Assembly (NCBI GenBank): GCA_047967505.1
Contig: CM106540.1
DNA: 64,000 nucleotides
DNA from: Dipteris shenzhenensis
Taxonomy: Eukaryota > Polypodiophyta > Polypodiopsida > Gleicheniales
Strand: one strand, 5' to 3'
Shown in pieces: positions 45,432 through 55,471 of the stretch. Numbering within the stretch: the stretch's first letter is position 1; every line of letters begins with the position of its first letter. The notes under the pieces are model-generated. The model saw only the letters and a list, made by a program, of their open reading frames with translations. It was not told the origin of the DNA and did not search any database. Position numbers and translations under genes: made by a program.

Positions 45432-47280
45432 TTATTGCTTTACCACATGTAACATCAAATACAATGGGGATAGTCTCCCCTTTATTCCTGGCAACTTATG
45501 GATAAAACTCAGCACCCTCTCAGGGTATTCTATCGTTACTTCCTTTGGATGGAACCACGGTGTACCAAGTACAACATCATGCTGCTTGAGAGGAGAGATT
45601 AAGAAGTCCTCCTGATCTACATAGCTCTGCACATGGACACGAAGCTTTCCAATCAAAGGAGTATCTTGCACTGGATTCCCTTGGAACATTTGATCAGCAT
45701 CAAGAGCTCTGCCTAGCTCTTCAGTTTTTATCCCTAATCTCAGGGTTAAATCTTCAGATATGAAATTGTTTGTAGACCCTGGATCAAATAGGATTAATGC
45801 TTGTTGATCTCTTATCTTTTCCCATGATAGCAAAAGTTCTTTTTCCTTTGGGTCTGAGGTACTACCCAAAACATTTTGGACTGCTCCCACCATTTGCCTC
45901 GGTGCTACTTGTGGCTTTTTCTGCTCCTTAGAACCCGAAGGCTTCTCATGGCACTGGGCAGCCATATGCCCCTCTTTCCCACATCTAAAGCATTTCCCAT
46001 CTCTGTGGAATTCAGCTATCTGTTCAGGAGTGAATGGGGATTTGCCTTTATATGACTTTGAAAACTGAGGACCCCTTGGCTTCTGAGGCTGAAACCCTTT
46101 CTTTTCAACCTTGGGATACTCTTTCTTTTTAGATTTTGAAAAATCAGTTTTCTTCCTTTCAACACCTCCTGCATGCAAGGATAGCACTGTGGATGGATCT
46201 TGTAACGGCACAAGACTAGCTACTGAAGCTGAATGCATAAGGTCTTGAATTTTCTTTGCCCCCAAAGCATTCACTACTGCCTAAATTCTTGGACTGAGAC
46301 CTGCTCTGCACTTTCTCATTTGGGTTCTTTCGGAGATCTTTTTGAAAGGTGCAACCTTAAATAAGCATCCCAAAACTTTTTTGTACACATCCACTGTATC
46401 TCCTACATCCATATGCAAACTGTCCCAATCTTGAAGAACATGATCTCTAAACTGTTTAGGGATGAACTGTTGGTAGAAGGCTTTCTTGAAGTCCTTTCAC
46501 CTCTTTGGGGCTGACCCATCTGTGGTATGTGCACTCCACCATGCACTAGCTGTTGCTGTCAAGTGCAAACTGACCATTCTTAACTTGGAGGATTCTGAAA
46601 ACTTTCCTGTACCGAATGCAGCATCAAACTGCCTAATGAACTGCAATGCATGACCATATTGTCCATTTTAGGTCATAAACTTGATAGATTGACCTCCATC
46701 TTTGAATTCCTTGGTCTCTCTGGAAGACTTGTTCTTCCTAGACTTCTTGTGTTTCCTTATTTTCCTGGATGGTTTATCTGATAAAGAAGAAGATATAGAA
46801 GTCGAGCTCGAGGTACGAGCTCGAGGTAGATGTGCACACAACATGGGCACGTTCTCTTGGAGGGCGATTGGCTTGATTTCTGATGCCCACCATCTCAAGC
46901 CGAAGATCATTCATGACCTTGGCTAGGTCATTGACTCCGGGTTCTTTAGCAGGAGGGGTCAGGGGAGTAGAAAGGAGGGGGCTCGTGGGTCAAGTTTGAA
47001 CAACTCTCTTTTACAATTTTGAAAGAAAAATCATATTCTTGTAAAACTACTCGGGCTGTTCACGAGATTGTGCCTTTGGCATTGGCACATCATAAGCTGC
47101 ATTAGGCATAGTTTCTGCTTGAAACAAATGTTGGGCTCTTGGATCCCTTCTGAGATTTTTCATCTCTTGCATACGAATGCGTACCATCTGCTCAAATTCT
47201 TGTTGAGTTCGCTGCACACTTCTCTGTCTTGGATGTGCATCCCTATCTTGTGAATCCCACTGAATAGGTGATTGAGCCAT
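45432..47280 (-). pseudogene. Chromovirus gag and protease
   Basis: The gag starts near 47280 (MAQSPIQWDSQDRDAHPRQR) and is broken before resuming in a 280-codon frame (46274-45432). The zinc knuckle CFRCGKEGHMAAQC (C-x2-C-x4-H-x4-C) lies near 45960. The protease reads LILFDPGSTNNFISEDLTLR followed by DVVLGTPW. The expected active-site triplet D-S/T-G is D-P-G here, which should inactivate the protease. Frame breaks near 46280-46900 separate the N-terminal part. Confidence 0.85.
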
Positions 47281-48490
47281 TTTCTTACAACTCGTTTGAG
47301 ATCTGCAAGTTTCTCACACACACTGTGTATGCAACTGATGCACACTGCCTTTGCTTTTCAAAGAGAAAAAATTACCTCAACAAGAGGTGTCTTGCATTCA
47401 CAATCTATGCCAGTACCGGGCTGGTCAACTCAAGGCATATACCCACAAAGTGGCAAAAGCATCAATGACTGTGTTGCCCCTTTCTGGTTGCTGTAAAAAG
47501 CACTCAGAATGCATCTAATTCATCTTTCCAGTGCACAAAGGCATGCATTTTCTCTTTTCTGCAAATCTCTGATTTTTGTTTTTTTTGTTTTTTGGGACAA
47601 TAACTCGATGGGTAACTATTGGTTACTCTAACCAGACTGATTGGTTTTGGTTTGGTTAGTTTGCAACTAGACTAACTGGATTGGTCACAGTCTGGTTACA
47701 ATGACCAGACTTGTCTGGTTGGGTCATCTAACTGGACCTCTAACCAGTCCACTAACCAAAGTTAGGTTGGCTTAACCTCAAGTCTCCCACCTCAGCTGTC
47801 TAGCTGGCACTCCAGGTCAGTTGCCACATGTCTTGCCATGTCATCCATCGAGCTGTCTGCCAGCATGGACTACCATGTCATCTGTGTGCCATGAGTCTGT
47901 TGACCTGCCAAGACTACCCCTGCCACGTGTGCGCCACATCAGCAGAGATGACATCAGCTCTCCACGTTAGCATCAACGCAGAGCCCCTGCAAACTTTCAG
48001 CACCATGACGCCGTGCGTGAAGAACAGGCGGCTTCGTGACGAATCTCGTCAGCGCTCAACGTAACCGGCCCATCCATTTTCCGTCAGTTCATGCCTAGAC
48101 AAGTTCCAGTTGTAGGAGCTTTTGCATCACGACGCGCTGTGTAGCAGAAGCTTTATGGAGCCTGCGTTGTCCGTCGATACCATTAGTCAAAGATTACACT
48201 CGGAGCCTGTGCGCTCCCTCAAAGCCTGTGCCTACGTGAACCTTCTCCATAGCTTCACCTGTATATCCCCGTCAGGCCAGCTATTACCCACGCATACCCA
48301 CGCAAGAATCAGGAGCGCTTCCACAACTGCCTTCGTCAGCGTCTCGTCAAGACTCAGGGTCCCCGTTAGCTCTTGTTCATAGGTAGAATAACGCCTTGTC
48401 CGTTGCGCACAGCAAACTCTCTCCTTCCTTGCACATCCTTGCCTAAGTTACTGTTGGGATCGTCAAAGTCTTGAGAAAGCCTTTAATCCT
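47281..48490 (-). other. Chromovirus leader between primer site and gag
   Basis: About 1.2 kb without a supported ORF. The part at 47614-47780 is dense in CCAGAC/GTCTGG and TAACC/GGTTA words in both orientations, able to form several stems. The part at 47800-48400 is GC-richer and has no visible gene. Confidence 0.6.
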
Positions 48491-48503
48491 GCTCTAATAC
48501 CAA

Positions 48504-49366
48504 TGTAAAACCTCTCGCTCTTGAAAGACAGCAATTATACTTGAAAAAAAAAAAAAGCTCTCCCTCACTCCCTCTCTCTACATATGCACTAGGGCCCAGG
48601 ACAATTGTCGGGCTGGACCCCCCCGAAGGTTTTTATTCATCATAGAGAATTGGAGTACATGAGTCAGCGTGAAAGCTGAGTATACAAATTCAAAACGTGA
48701 ATTTCAATTACATGAGCTTTCAGGCTCTCCTTCTTGGCAACAAGCCACTTGTCAAATTCTACATTACTTTCCTAATTACATGCCACTAAGGGCAACTCTA
48801 GAGTCATCGAAGCACTTGGTCACACGAACCGCCTCCTAGACTCTTGTTAGGCTCCATTGCGCTTAGGAAAATAACTCTTCCTAGTATCTGCAACAATTAA
48901 GTAAAGCGCACCACCATGGTACCCATTAATTGTTAGCGCTTTGCATGCAAACAACACACTGTGGACTAATTCTAGTCACGGTGGGCATCCCCACTGAACA
49001 CATGTGCACACATAACAAATATAAAAATATATATTTATTCTCTGGTTGATCGAAGTCAACGCTCTTGATCATAATTAAGAGGCTTTGCAAAACCAAGGGT
49101 CGAGGCGTCTTAATTATAGTCAAGTCTCTCCAATCGAAGTTGGCACATCTTGGTTAACCGCAGTTAACCTTCTTGGTATAAACCAAGTCTTCCTGACCGA
49201 GATCAGGCTTACTTGACTGAAGTCAAGTATCTGTGACCGTAGTCAATTCTTTGAGCAATAGAAAAACTATTTTGACTATAATTATCGCAGATGGAAAAAC
49301 TCTTTAATTATGATCAAATAAATGGTCAACTGTACTTTGACTTAGGATATTTACATTGTGGTGACA
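48504..49366 (-). repeat. Chromovirus 5' LTR
   Basis: 863 bp, collinear with the other LTR. The primer site is one base away at 48491-48502. Small deletions remove part of the U3 (near 49088 and 49140), and three of the eleven TTGAC words are lost by mutation or deletion. Confidence 0.93.
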
Positions 49367-50390
49367 CAACCTCTGGGAGGTACTCTTTGAGCCACCGCCA
49401 AAAAGCCGGACGGTGTTGTTTGAAAGATGCCTACACATTTAGGATCCCAATGCAGGCCTCGCTTGCCTAGATACCCATTCACACTGCACGACTAGTATGA
49501 GCTCACCCTATGCAAATATCTATGCCTGGGAGACCAATATGCGTACTCCGTCGCTCCTACCGATTGCGAGGGGCCAAACCTTTGGGCCCCTCCCAGGGAA
49601 GGGAGGAGATCATGTCGACGTGTGATGTTTGCTGCTGAGGACATGTGCTCTTGAATCAAGAGGAAGTTAATTGAATGACCTACAAAAGCCCGTTGCAATT
49701 TCTTATCAAGAATCAGATATTGCGGCTAACTACGCACATGGTCATGAAGCCCATGCATGTTCCAGCTCACCAAAGTCAAGCTCATGAGGATGGGGCGGTA
49801 TTGAACAAGGCTCGTGTGTGCGTGGGAGCGTGCTCCAGGAAAGTGGATTTCAGCGATCACGGAGGAGGTTTGGAGGGAGAGTAATTTGTATCCGTGCGCC
49901 GACGAACCAAGGTCGCCACTGCCTCAATTCCTACCCTCCATGCCAAGTACAACATGAGGGAAACATCTACACCAAATAGATCGGCACATTGCTGGAGCGT
50001 CCACTAATGAGGTTGGGTGAGCACAACCTCAGTTGGCAAGCGAATCACTCCTATCGCCAAACCAGACCGTGGCCTCATTTGGGAGAAGCCAAGCTGAAAA
50101 TGCGCCAATGCATTGTGGGCGAGCCACAGATCCATCCCCTAGTCCCATCCTCTCTTTCATCTGGTACACTTGATGCTCCATCATCGTGTCGAAAAGTTCC
50201 GGAGTCCACTTCTCCATCCTTATGGAGGCAAACTGGAAGACCCGAACCGGTGGGTGCGGGATCCAATCACACTAATACCCTCTTTTCGGAGCTGCAAGAT
50301 CAGGATGGTCAGCTCCAAGGGCATGGGATATTCGAGCCCAAGTTATTCCTTTTATTATTATTACTATCTCTCCCTTTTCCGGTTGGAAAC

Positions 50391-51018
50391 ATATAAGTAT
50401 GAGGAATCCCATTGTCCTCGCGGTGCTTTCACTTCTCACCTATCAAAGTGATGTTCTTTCACTAGGTTCCCCAATTTGATTGTAAATAATGAGGAAAGAG
50501 AGTGGTATTATAAAGAGATTAGGGTAGGACCTCCCTTCAAAAGATCACGTGTATAAAAGGCCAAGTGGTTTACTTTAGTCTTCATTATTAGATGCACAAG
50601 TTTGAAATACAAGCTCCCTCTTCTCTTCAAAGAGTGTTTTTGGGTGTTCTCTTGCTTTCTTTGTAGTGCCTTTGTTTTTGCCACTCCATCCCCCTTCATT
50701 CCCCTCATCTCCTTCCCTTTCCCCCAGCTTCTCCCCTCTCCGCTTCCCTCCTTCTCTCATGGAAACACATTGCGATAATCTGGGAGTCTCTTGAGTGACA
50801 CTTCCAGATGGCTCGTGCTTTGCATTTCTCTCACAAGGACTATTTTCCACTGTACTGCTTTCGCAACTTCCACTTAAGTACTAGCATTGCATGCCATCTC
50901 AGTCTTAGACACTCCGTCATTGCATGCCTTGAAAGCTTTGTGAGATCCCTCATCATCTTGAACCAGCCTAATCTCGCCCTCCAATGAGCTACGCTTATCG
51001 GCAAGCATGGCTAACATG
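50391..51018. other. Unassigned DNA between LINE A and the MITE
   Basis: A CT-rich segment (50600-50760) gives overlapping low-complexity ORFs on the minus strand that I do not accept as genes. Nothing else was recognised. Confidence 0.4.
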
Positions 51019-51026
51019 TAGCTCTA

Positions 51027-51261
51027 CTCGGGGGGGTCACAATGGATAAACCCTTTATATCATGTGCGTTCAAGGCCTATTTGTAAAATCCCTTATTTGT
51101 AATTTTTCCATTAATAAAATGTACCCTTTTTCTCTACAAATCTGTAAATTTTTTTCAAAAACTCCCTTATGTAAATTACTTCCTGTAAATTTTAGATATA
51201 AAAAATATCCTTTTGTTGAACTCACGTGATAGGGTTACATATGATGAATGACCCCCCCAAG
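51027..51261. mobile_element. 235-bp MITE with G-run inverted repeats
   Basis: TAGCTCTA is duplicated at 51019-51026 and 51262-51269. The left end is CTCGGGGGGGTCA; the right end reverse-complemented is CTTGGGGGGGTCA. The interior is AT-rich with no coding capacity. A G precedes both duplications, so the duplication could be read as 9 bp (Mutator-like) instead of 8 bp (hAT-like). Confidence 0.85.
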
Positions 51262-51269
51262 TAGCTCTA

Positions 51270-52112
51270 TCTCATAGTCTCAGGAGCCTAGTTGAGCTCA
51301 ACCCTTTGTAGTGCATTTTTTGGGCACTAGATCTCTCTTGGCAAGTGCAAGCTTTGAACCAGCAAAATCTTGTATCATCAAATGCTCCTCCACAAGTAGA
51401 ACTGCCTCTGTACTATTTCTCAAGCATATTGCTCTAGATGTGGAAGAGAGGCCATGATGATGGAAAGATCGCTTTGTAAGGCATGTTGATTGAATCAATT
51501 CTAGCCATTTTGTCCATGTCATATGAAGGAACTAACATACAAAGAACCTTGCTCATGAATTTGTTTAACATGAAAATGCTCTCAATTGTGCATGTAGACA
51601 TTTTTGTGAATTGGCTATGAGGGTGATTCACCCATTGGCAACACGGTAGCCGAGATTATTGGAGAACAACCTAATTTATTAGAATCAAAAGAGTGAGCAT
51701 GCCAAAATGCATCATCAAATGCTCCCCCACAAGTAGAGCTCCCACTATACTATTTCTCAAACATCTTCCTCCACATGTAGAAGTGTGTAGTCTCGACGGT
51801 GACTCATGTGTTGTGGGGATCTTGAAGGAATGCCAATAGAGCCTCCACTCCAAGCTACAAAACTGTGGTTGGCCACCTAAATTCACCTACAAGTTTATGC
51901 AAGGAGTACAACAGACTACAAGATTGTGGGTTTTTTCTGTACTTCTTGGGTAGAGTGCCTCAAGAGGATGAGCTCGAGAGGTGGTTTATTCATACATATC
52001 AAAATAAATGTAGTATGACGGATTTACTTGTTGGCAAGGGCATCTATCAAGCTACAATTTGAGAAGTTGACGAGCGTGACTGGCTAGTGTCTAGTTTGGT
52101 GTGAGGCTGCTG
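51270..52112. other. Unassigned DNA with a dispersed direct repeat
   Basis: Two copies of a 70-bp segment starting CATCAAATGCTCCYCCACAA lie at about 51379 and 51713. No gene is supported. Confidence 0.5.
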
Positions 52113-53817
52113 TGTTAGAAACATGGTTTGAGAGGGAGAGAGAGAGAGAGGCTAGGGAGTGAAGAAGTGATAATGGGCTTTGATTCATTCATCAAGTATG
52201 ACATGACAAGTGAAGTACAAGCCTTATATAGGCTACAAACTCACCACTAGCACCAAGTGCATATGGGATAAGTCCCATAGTGACACGTGGCACTCATACA
52301 TGAACTGCAAACCATCACTCGTCACCCCCCCTTACTCTGAACTGTGTGGTCAATACCATCAAACCAAGGTAAAAGACCATACATTCATTTTTGGGTGACA
52401 ACCCAAGGCAAAGTACCTCTTATTGACTCCAAATACATTCAGTTTAGAGGGACAACTCAAGGCTGAGAACCTTTATTGACTCAACACAAGCGCACATAGC
52501 ATAGAGGGCCTAGAACACCCAATCCTTGTTGTATGGGTTTTCAAGAGAGAGGCCATGAACCTCTGCTGTAGCTGCATGTATCTCCTCAGGGGGCTCTTCA
52601 GATTCAGCTTGTTCTTCAACAAGGAGATTGGCATGGTGCTTCTCTTGTTCTTGTTCCTTCTTCTTGAAGCAATGAGCTTCAATGTGTCCTTTCCTCTTGC
52701 AAAACCTGCAAACAATGTTCTTGTTGGTCTTCCATTTGCTTGTGGAAGCAAATGCTTGATTACCAGGAGAGGCAAGAGAGGCTTCTTTATTGTGATGGTC
52801 CTTCTCAATGAGTAGTGCCACCATGTGGTAGTGGCAAGGTGAAGGACTTCAAGAGTTTGATCATAGCGGATATACCATGCATATTCTTCATAAGGACAGC
52901 CATCTTATCATCAAGTGGGCTCTTCAAACTTGAAAGTTGTTGAACAAGAGATTGAAACCTTGCTAGATGATCACTCAACTCATCACTTTCTTCCATTTTC
53001 AAATCATAGAACTTGAGCTTTAAAAAAACTTTAGAGTTGGTGATTTTATTACCAAACAATGTCTCAAGACGATCCCAAATCTCCTTAGCTGTTGACTTGA
53101 AGTCCACATGATGGATGAGAGAGTCGGCCAAGCAATGACCAATGAGGGCAATGGCCTTTGCATTTTGATGCTTCCAAATCCTTTGGTGTTGCTGATCAAG
53201 CAATTCAACTTTGTCGTCCTCAACAACATCCCAAACACCTTCATGCATAAGGAGCAACTGCATCTTGGTTTGCCATGTGGGAAAACCTTCCCCTTTGAAC
53301 TTCTCCACGAGCAAAGATAGGAAGACACTAAAGTCATGATGGCAAAGACCTTGATGAAGGTGGACATCAAGCTGAGATGAAGTACCAGCAAAGGAATAGG
53401 CTGGTCTTGGGCAGATGCATGTGCTCTGAATGCCTCAAATGCAGGCGGCTGAGAGAAGAAGGGTTTGAGGAGAATTAGGGTTAGGGTTAGGGTTAGGTCA
53501 GAGATGACGTGGCATGGTGCTAGGCAGGATAACGTGGCTCTAATATGTTAGAAACATGGTGCAAGGGAGAGAGAGAGAGACTAGGAGTGAAGAAGTGATA
53601 CTCGGATGAAGACATAATGAAGGTTTTCATTCATTCGTCAAGTATGACATGAGAAGTGGAGGACAAGCCTTATATACGCTACACACTCACACTCTAGCAC
53701 CAAGTGCATATGGGATAAGTCCCATAGGGACACGTGGCACTCACACATGAATTAGTACTAGATTTCCTCGTATAACACATCACACATCACATCTCACATA
53801 TTATGATATCTCTAACA
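52113..53817 (-). mobile_element. Old gag-only copia-type LTR element
   Basis: The right LTR is 53546-53817 (TGTTAGAAAC to CTCTAACA on +). A diverged and shortened left LTR covers about 52113-52322. On the minus strand TATTAGAGCC (53545-53536), a degenerate Met-tRNA primer site, adjoins the right LTR, and a G-rich purine tract adjoins the left one. The only coding content is a gag remnant (53314-52510). No protease, integrase or RT lies between the LTRs, so it is a short non-autonomous element. LTR divergence and a frameshifted gag mark it as old; no clear target duplication remains. Confidence 0.75.
52510..53314 (-). pseudogene. Copia-type gag of the old gag-only element
   Basis: The minus strand reads FPTWQTKMQLLLMHEGVWDV, WDRLETLFGNKITNSKVFLK and SDHLARFQSLVQQLSSLKSP, the UBN2-type gag core. 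A frame change near 52815 precedes the zinc knuckle CRFCKRKGHIEAHC (near 52690). The protein stops after NKDWVF, just where a copia polyprotein would run into the protease (W.lDSGA.). The N-terminus lies in another frame above 53314. Confidence 0.85.
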
Positions 53818-53994
53818 TGTATGGGGGGATGGGGCGGGGAGCCTCAACTTCGACAATGATAGATCCCTCATAGCCTCTTGTCCCACCCCTTCGGACCTGT
53901 CGCCCTTGCCCCCCTTGGACCCGCCTACCCCCTCTCCGCCTCCGCCCCCCCTCCCCCCCCCCCCCCCCCGCCGCTCCCCATGCCATGATTATCC
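53818..53994. repeat. GC-rich segment with a poly-C run
   Basis: A C-rich tract with a run of at least 15 C, centred at about 53950-53968, could form G-quadruplexes on the minus strand. No gene is supported. Confidence 0.8.
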
Positions 53995-54653
53995 TCACAA
54001 GCTAACGCAAGCAGTGAATTTACTACAGGATAGGACAATTGTTGGCAGGATTGTCGGCCGGCTCATGGCGAACTCCGCTTGCATGATCTGATGGAGGATC
54101 GAGGGCTTACTCTGAATCATCCTAGATCCCATTTTCACCTGCAGCCTCTCAAATATCTTCCACTCTGTCACTGAAATGTCACTCCCCAGAAAGGTGCTGC
54201 ATACATGGTAGTCGGTCTCACCAAGGTGTAAAAAAGCCAACCCTCTGTTGGGGGTTCCTGGAAGTGTGCTTGGAAGCAGTGCCTCTCTAGTCGGGCTAGA
54301 GCACCCTGCCCTCAGATGAGTCACGCTGTAGTTGCATGGGTCATCGTGAAGACTGGTCTTGTAAACACTTCCCCCGCATATGTGTAAGACTGCACTATCT
54401 CCACTAGCTCACCTTGGTATGTGAAGCTATGTCGACAGAGCACTGCTCGTGAGGTGTTGAAGATCATAACCTTGGTCTTTTGAAGGTTAACTGTCAAGTA
54501 TCTCTCTCTACATAACACCTCTAGAGCCTCTCGATGTTTCTTCAATCCCTCTGCTGAGGATGATATGAGGACTATGTCATCTGCGTACAACAGTATGCTT
54601 TCAGGACATGCCTTCTGGTCGCCTGCTATGGGCACAAGGGGAGGTACTTGCAT
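53995..54653 (-). pseudogene. Reverse transcriptase fragment of a second LINE clade
   Basis: The minus strand reads ILLYADDIVLISSSAEGLKK (motif C with YADD), then YLTVNLQKTKVMIF and YQGELVEIVQSYTYAGEVF. After a frame change, SVTEWKIFERLQVKMGSRMI and then ILHQIMQAEFAM follow. This succession is typical of LINEs related to the CR1/Jockey or L2 groups and differs from the FADD/LADD LINEs around it. The RT N-terminus is missing because LINE B starts at about 54654. It may be the same clade as the fragment at 28739-29760. Confidence 0.75.
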
Positions 54654-54659
54654 TTCAGT

Positions 54660-55468
54660 CTCTCCCTCTATTCTCCCCTTGGTCGCTGGTCATGGTATTA
54701 TTTCCCCCTCAATGGATCATTATTTTGATTGGAGGGCATAAGATTGGTCTTCTCAATCTTTATGCTCCCAACAACAGAGGGGAGCGGATCTCCTTTTGGA
54801 AGGAGTTACTCTCTAGGGCCCCCATTGCAGATTCTTGGATCATTGGTGGCGATTTCAACATGGTTGAGTTGCCATCAGACAAAAAGGGAGGCAGAGAGGG
54901 TGGAATTCATTCTTTGGAGAGGGCAGCCTGGGATGCCTTTCTTTTTCAGTACAGTAGCAGGGACACTTGGTTGGATGATGCCTTTTATGTTATGCCACAG
55001 TCACTCCTGTATTCTTGGTCGAACAGGAGAATACACATGCCCATCCATGCACGTATTGACAGATTTTATGTAGATGATTGGGCACTTGACAGAGGAGGAT
55101 CTGTATGCATTTCTACTGGGGTTTCCACCTCAGATCATTTTCCAATGGTGTTGCAGATCCTTGAGTCTCATCAAAGAGGACGTTCTGCCAGTATCAGGAT
55201 TCCAGATGCTTTTTATGCAGAGGAGAGCCTCACGGTGGATATTTTACAGATTTTGGGTTTCTCACATACAGGGTGGAGCTGTTCGCCCATCTCAGGTAGC
55301 TGCAGCCTTATCCGGAATTTTAGTGACTATTATCATACAGTCGCTGATTCTAGGAGACATGAGATTGGTATACGCCAGCAGTTAGCGTCCCTTCAGAGGG
55401 AAGAGCAGAAGAGGCCCACAAATGCTTGGATTCAGGAGCGCCTTGCTGCAGCAAGGGCTCATTTGTAG
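54660..55468 (+). pseudogene. LINE B endonuclease domain (N-truncated)
   Basis: One frame contains IGLLNLYAPNNRGERISFWK, DSWIIGGDFNMVELPSDKK, then HARIDRFYVDDWA and STSDHFPMVLQI, the last four catalytic regions of the apurinic-type endonuclease. The first Asn/Glu motifs are absent by 5' truncation. A TAG near 55466 ends the frame, and the linker continues in the +1 region from 55472 (LDQRAEYAFHAWESFW). Confidence 0.85.
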
Positions 55469-55471
55469 ACA

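Larger units (their letters stand above)
41651..49371 (-). mobile_element. Chromovirus-type Ty3/gypsy retrotransposon, complete ends, inserted in LINE A
   Basis: The two LTRs (41656-42538 and 48504-49366) begin TGT and end ACA in element orientation and are flanked by CAACC on both sides (41651-41655, 49367-49371). The primer site TGGTATTAGAGC lies at 48502-48491 and a GAGGGGA purine tract adjoins the left LTR. Between them on the minus strand are leader, gag, protease, RT, RNase H, integrase and a chromodomain, the order of chromoviruses. Stops and frameshifts interrupt gag, RT and the chromodomain, and the LTRs differ at many sites, so the insertion is not recent. Confidence 0.93.
41236..49800 (-). 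pseudogene. LINE A endonuclease domain, cut in two
   Basis: Upstream half (49800-49372, minus): SWNMHGL, then LIQEHM, the first motif of apurinic-type endonucleases, and FWRWLKEYLPEV up to the insertion. Downstream half (41655-41236): DSWIVGGDFNNLEF follows directly once the CAACC duplication is removed, and SDHSPTVLHL is near 41365. These correspond to the N, E, GGDFN and SDH catalytic blocks. Frameshifts and stops lie in both halves. The chromovirus inserted between the Val and Asp of this segment. Confidence 0.75.
36563..50390 (-). mobile_element. LINE copy A (antisense), split by two later insertions
   Basis: On the minus strand the parts lie in LINE order. A 5' region is at about 50390-49800. 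Endonuclease lies at about 49790-49372 and again from 41655. The endonuclease-RT linker is at about 41150-40750, RT at 40540-39857, thumb at 38690-38188 and the C-terminal zinc-finger region at 37490-36766. A poly-A tail shows as the T run at 36563-36573. The reading frame is broken many times. The chromovirus (41656-49366) interrupts the endonuclease and a 1-kb insertion (38703-39707) interrupts the RT C-terminus. It is related to copies B and C further right. The 5' boundary is approximate. Confidence 0.8.

Noticed and set aside
53478-53496. Interstitial telomere
   Set aside because: Only three to four TTAGGG units inside a retrotransposon leader; far too short for a telomere relic.
53545-53817. 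Target duplication for the old gag-only element
   Set aside because: The flanks TGCTG and TGTAT do not match convincingly, so none is claimed.
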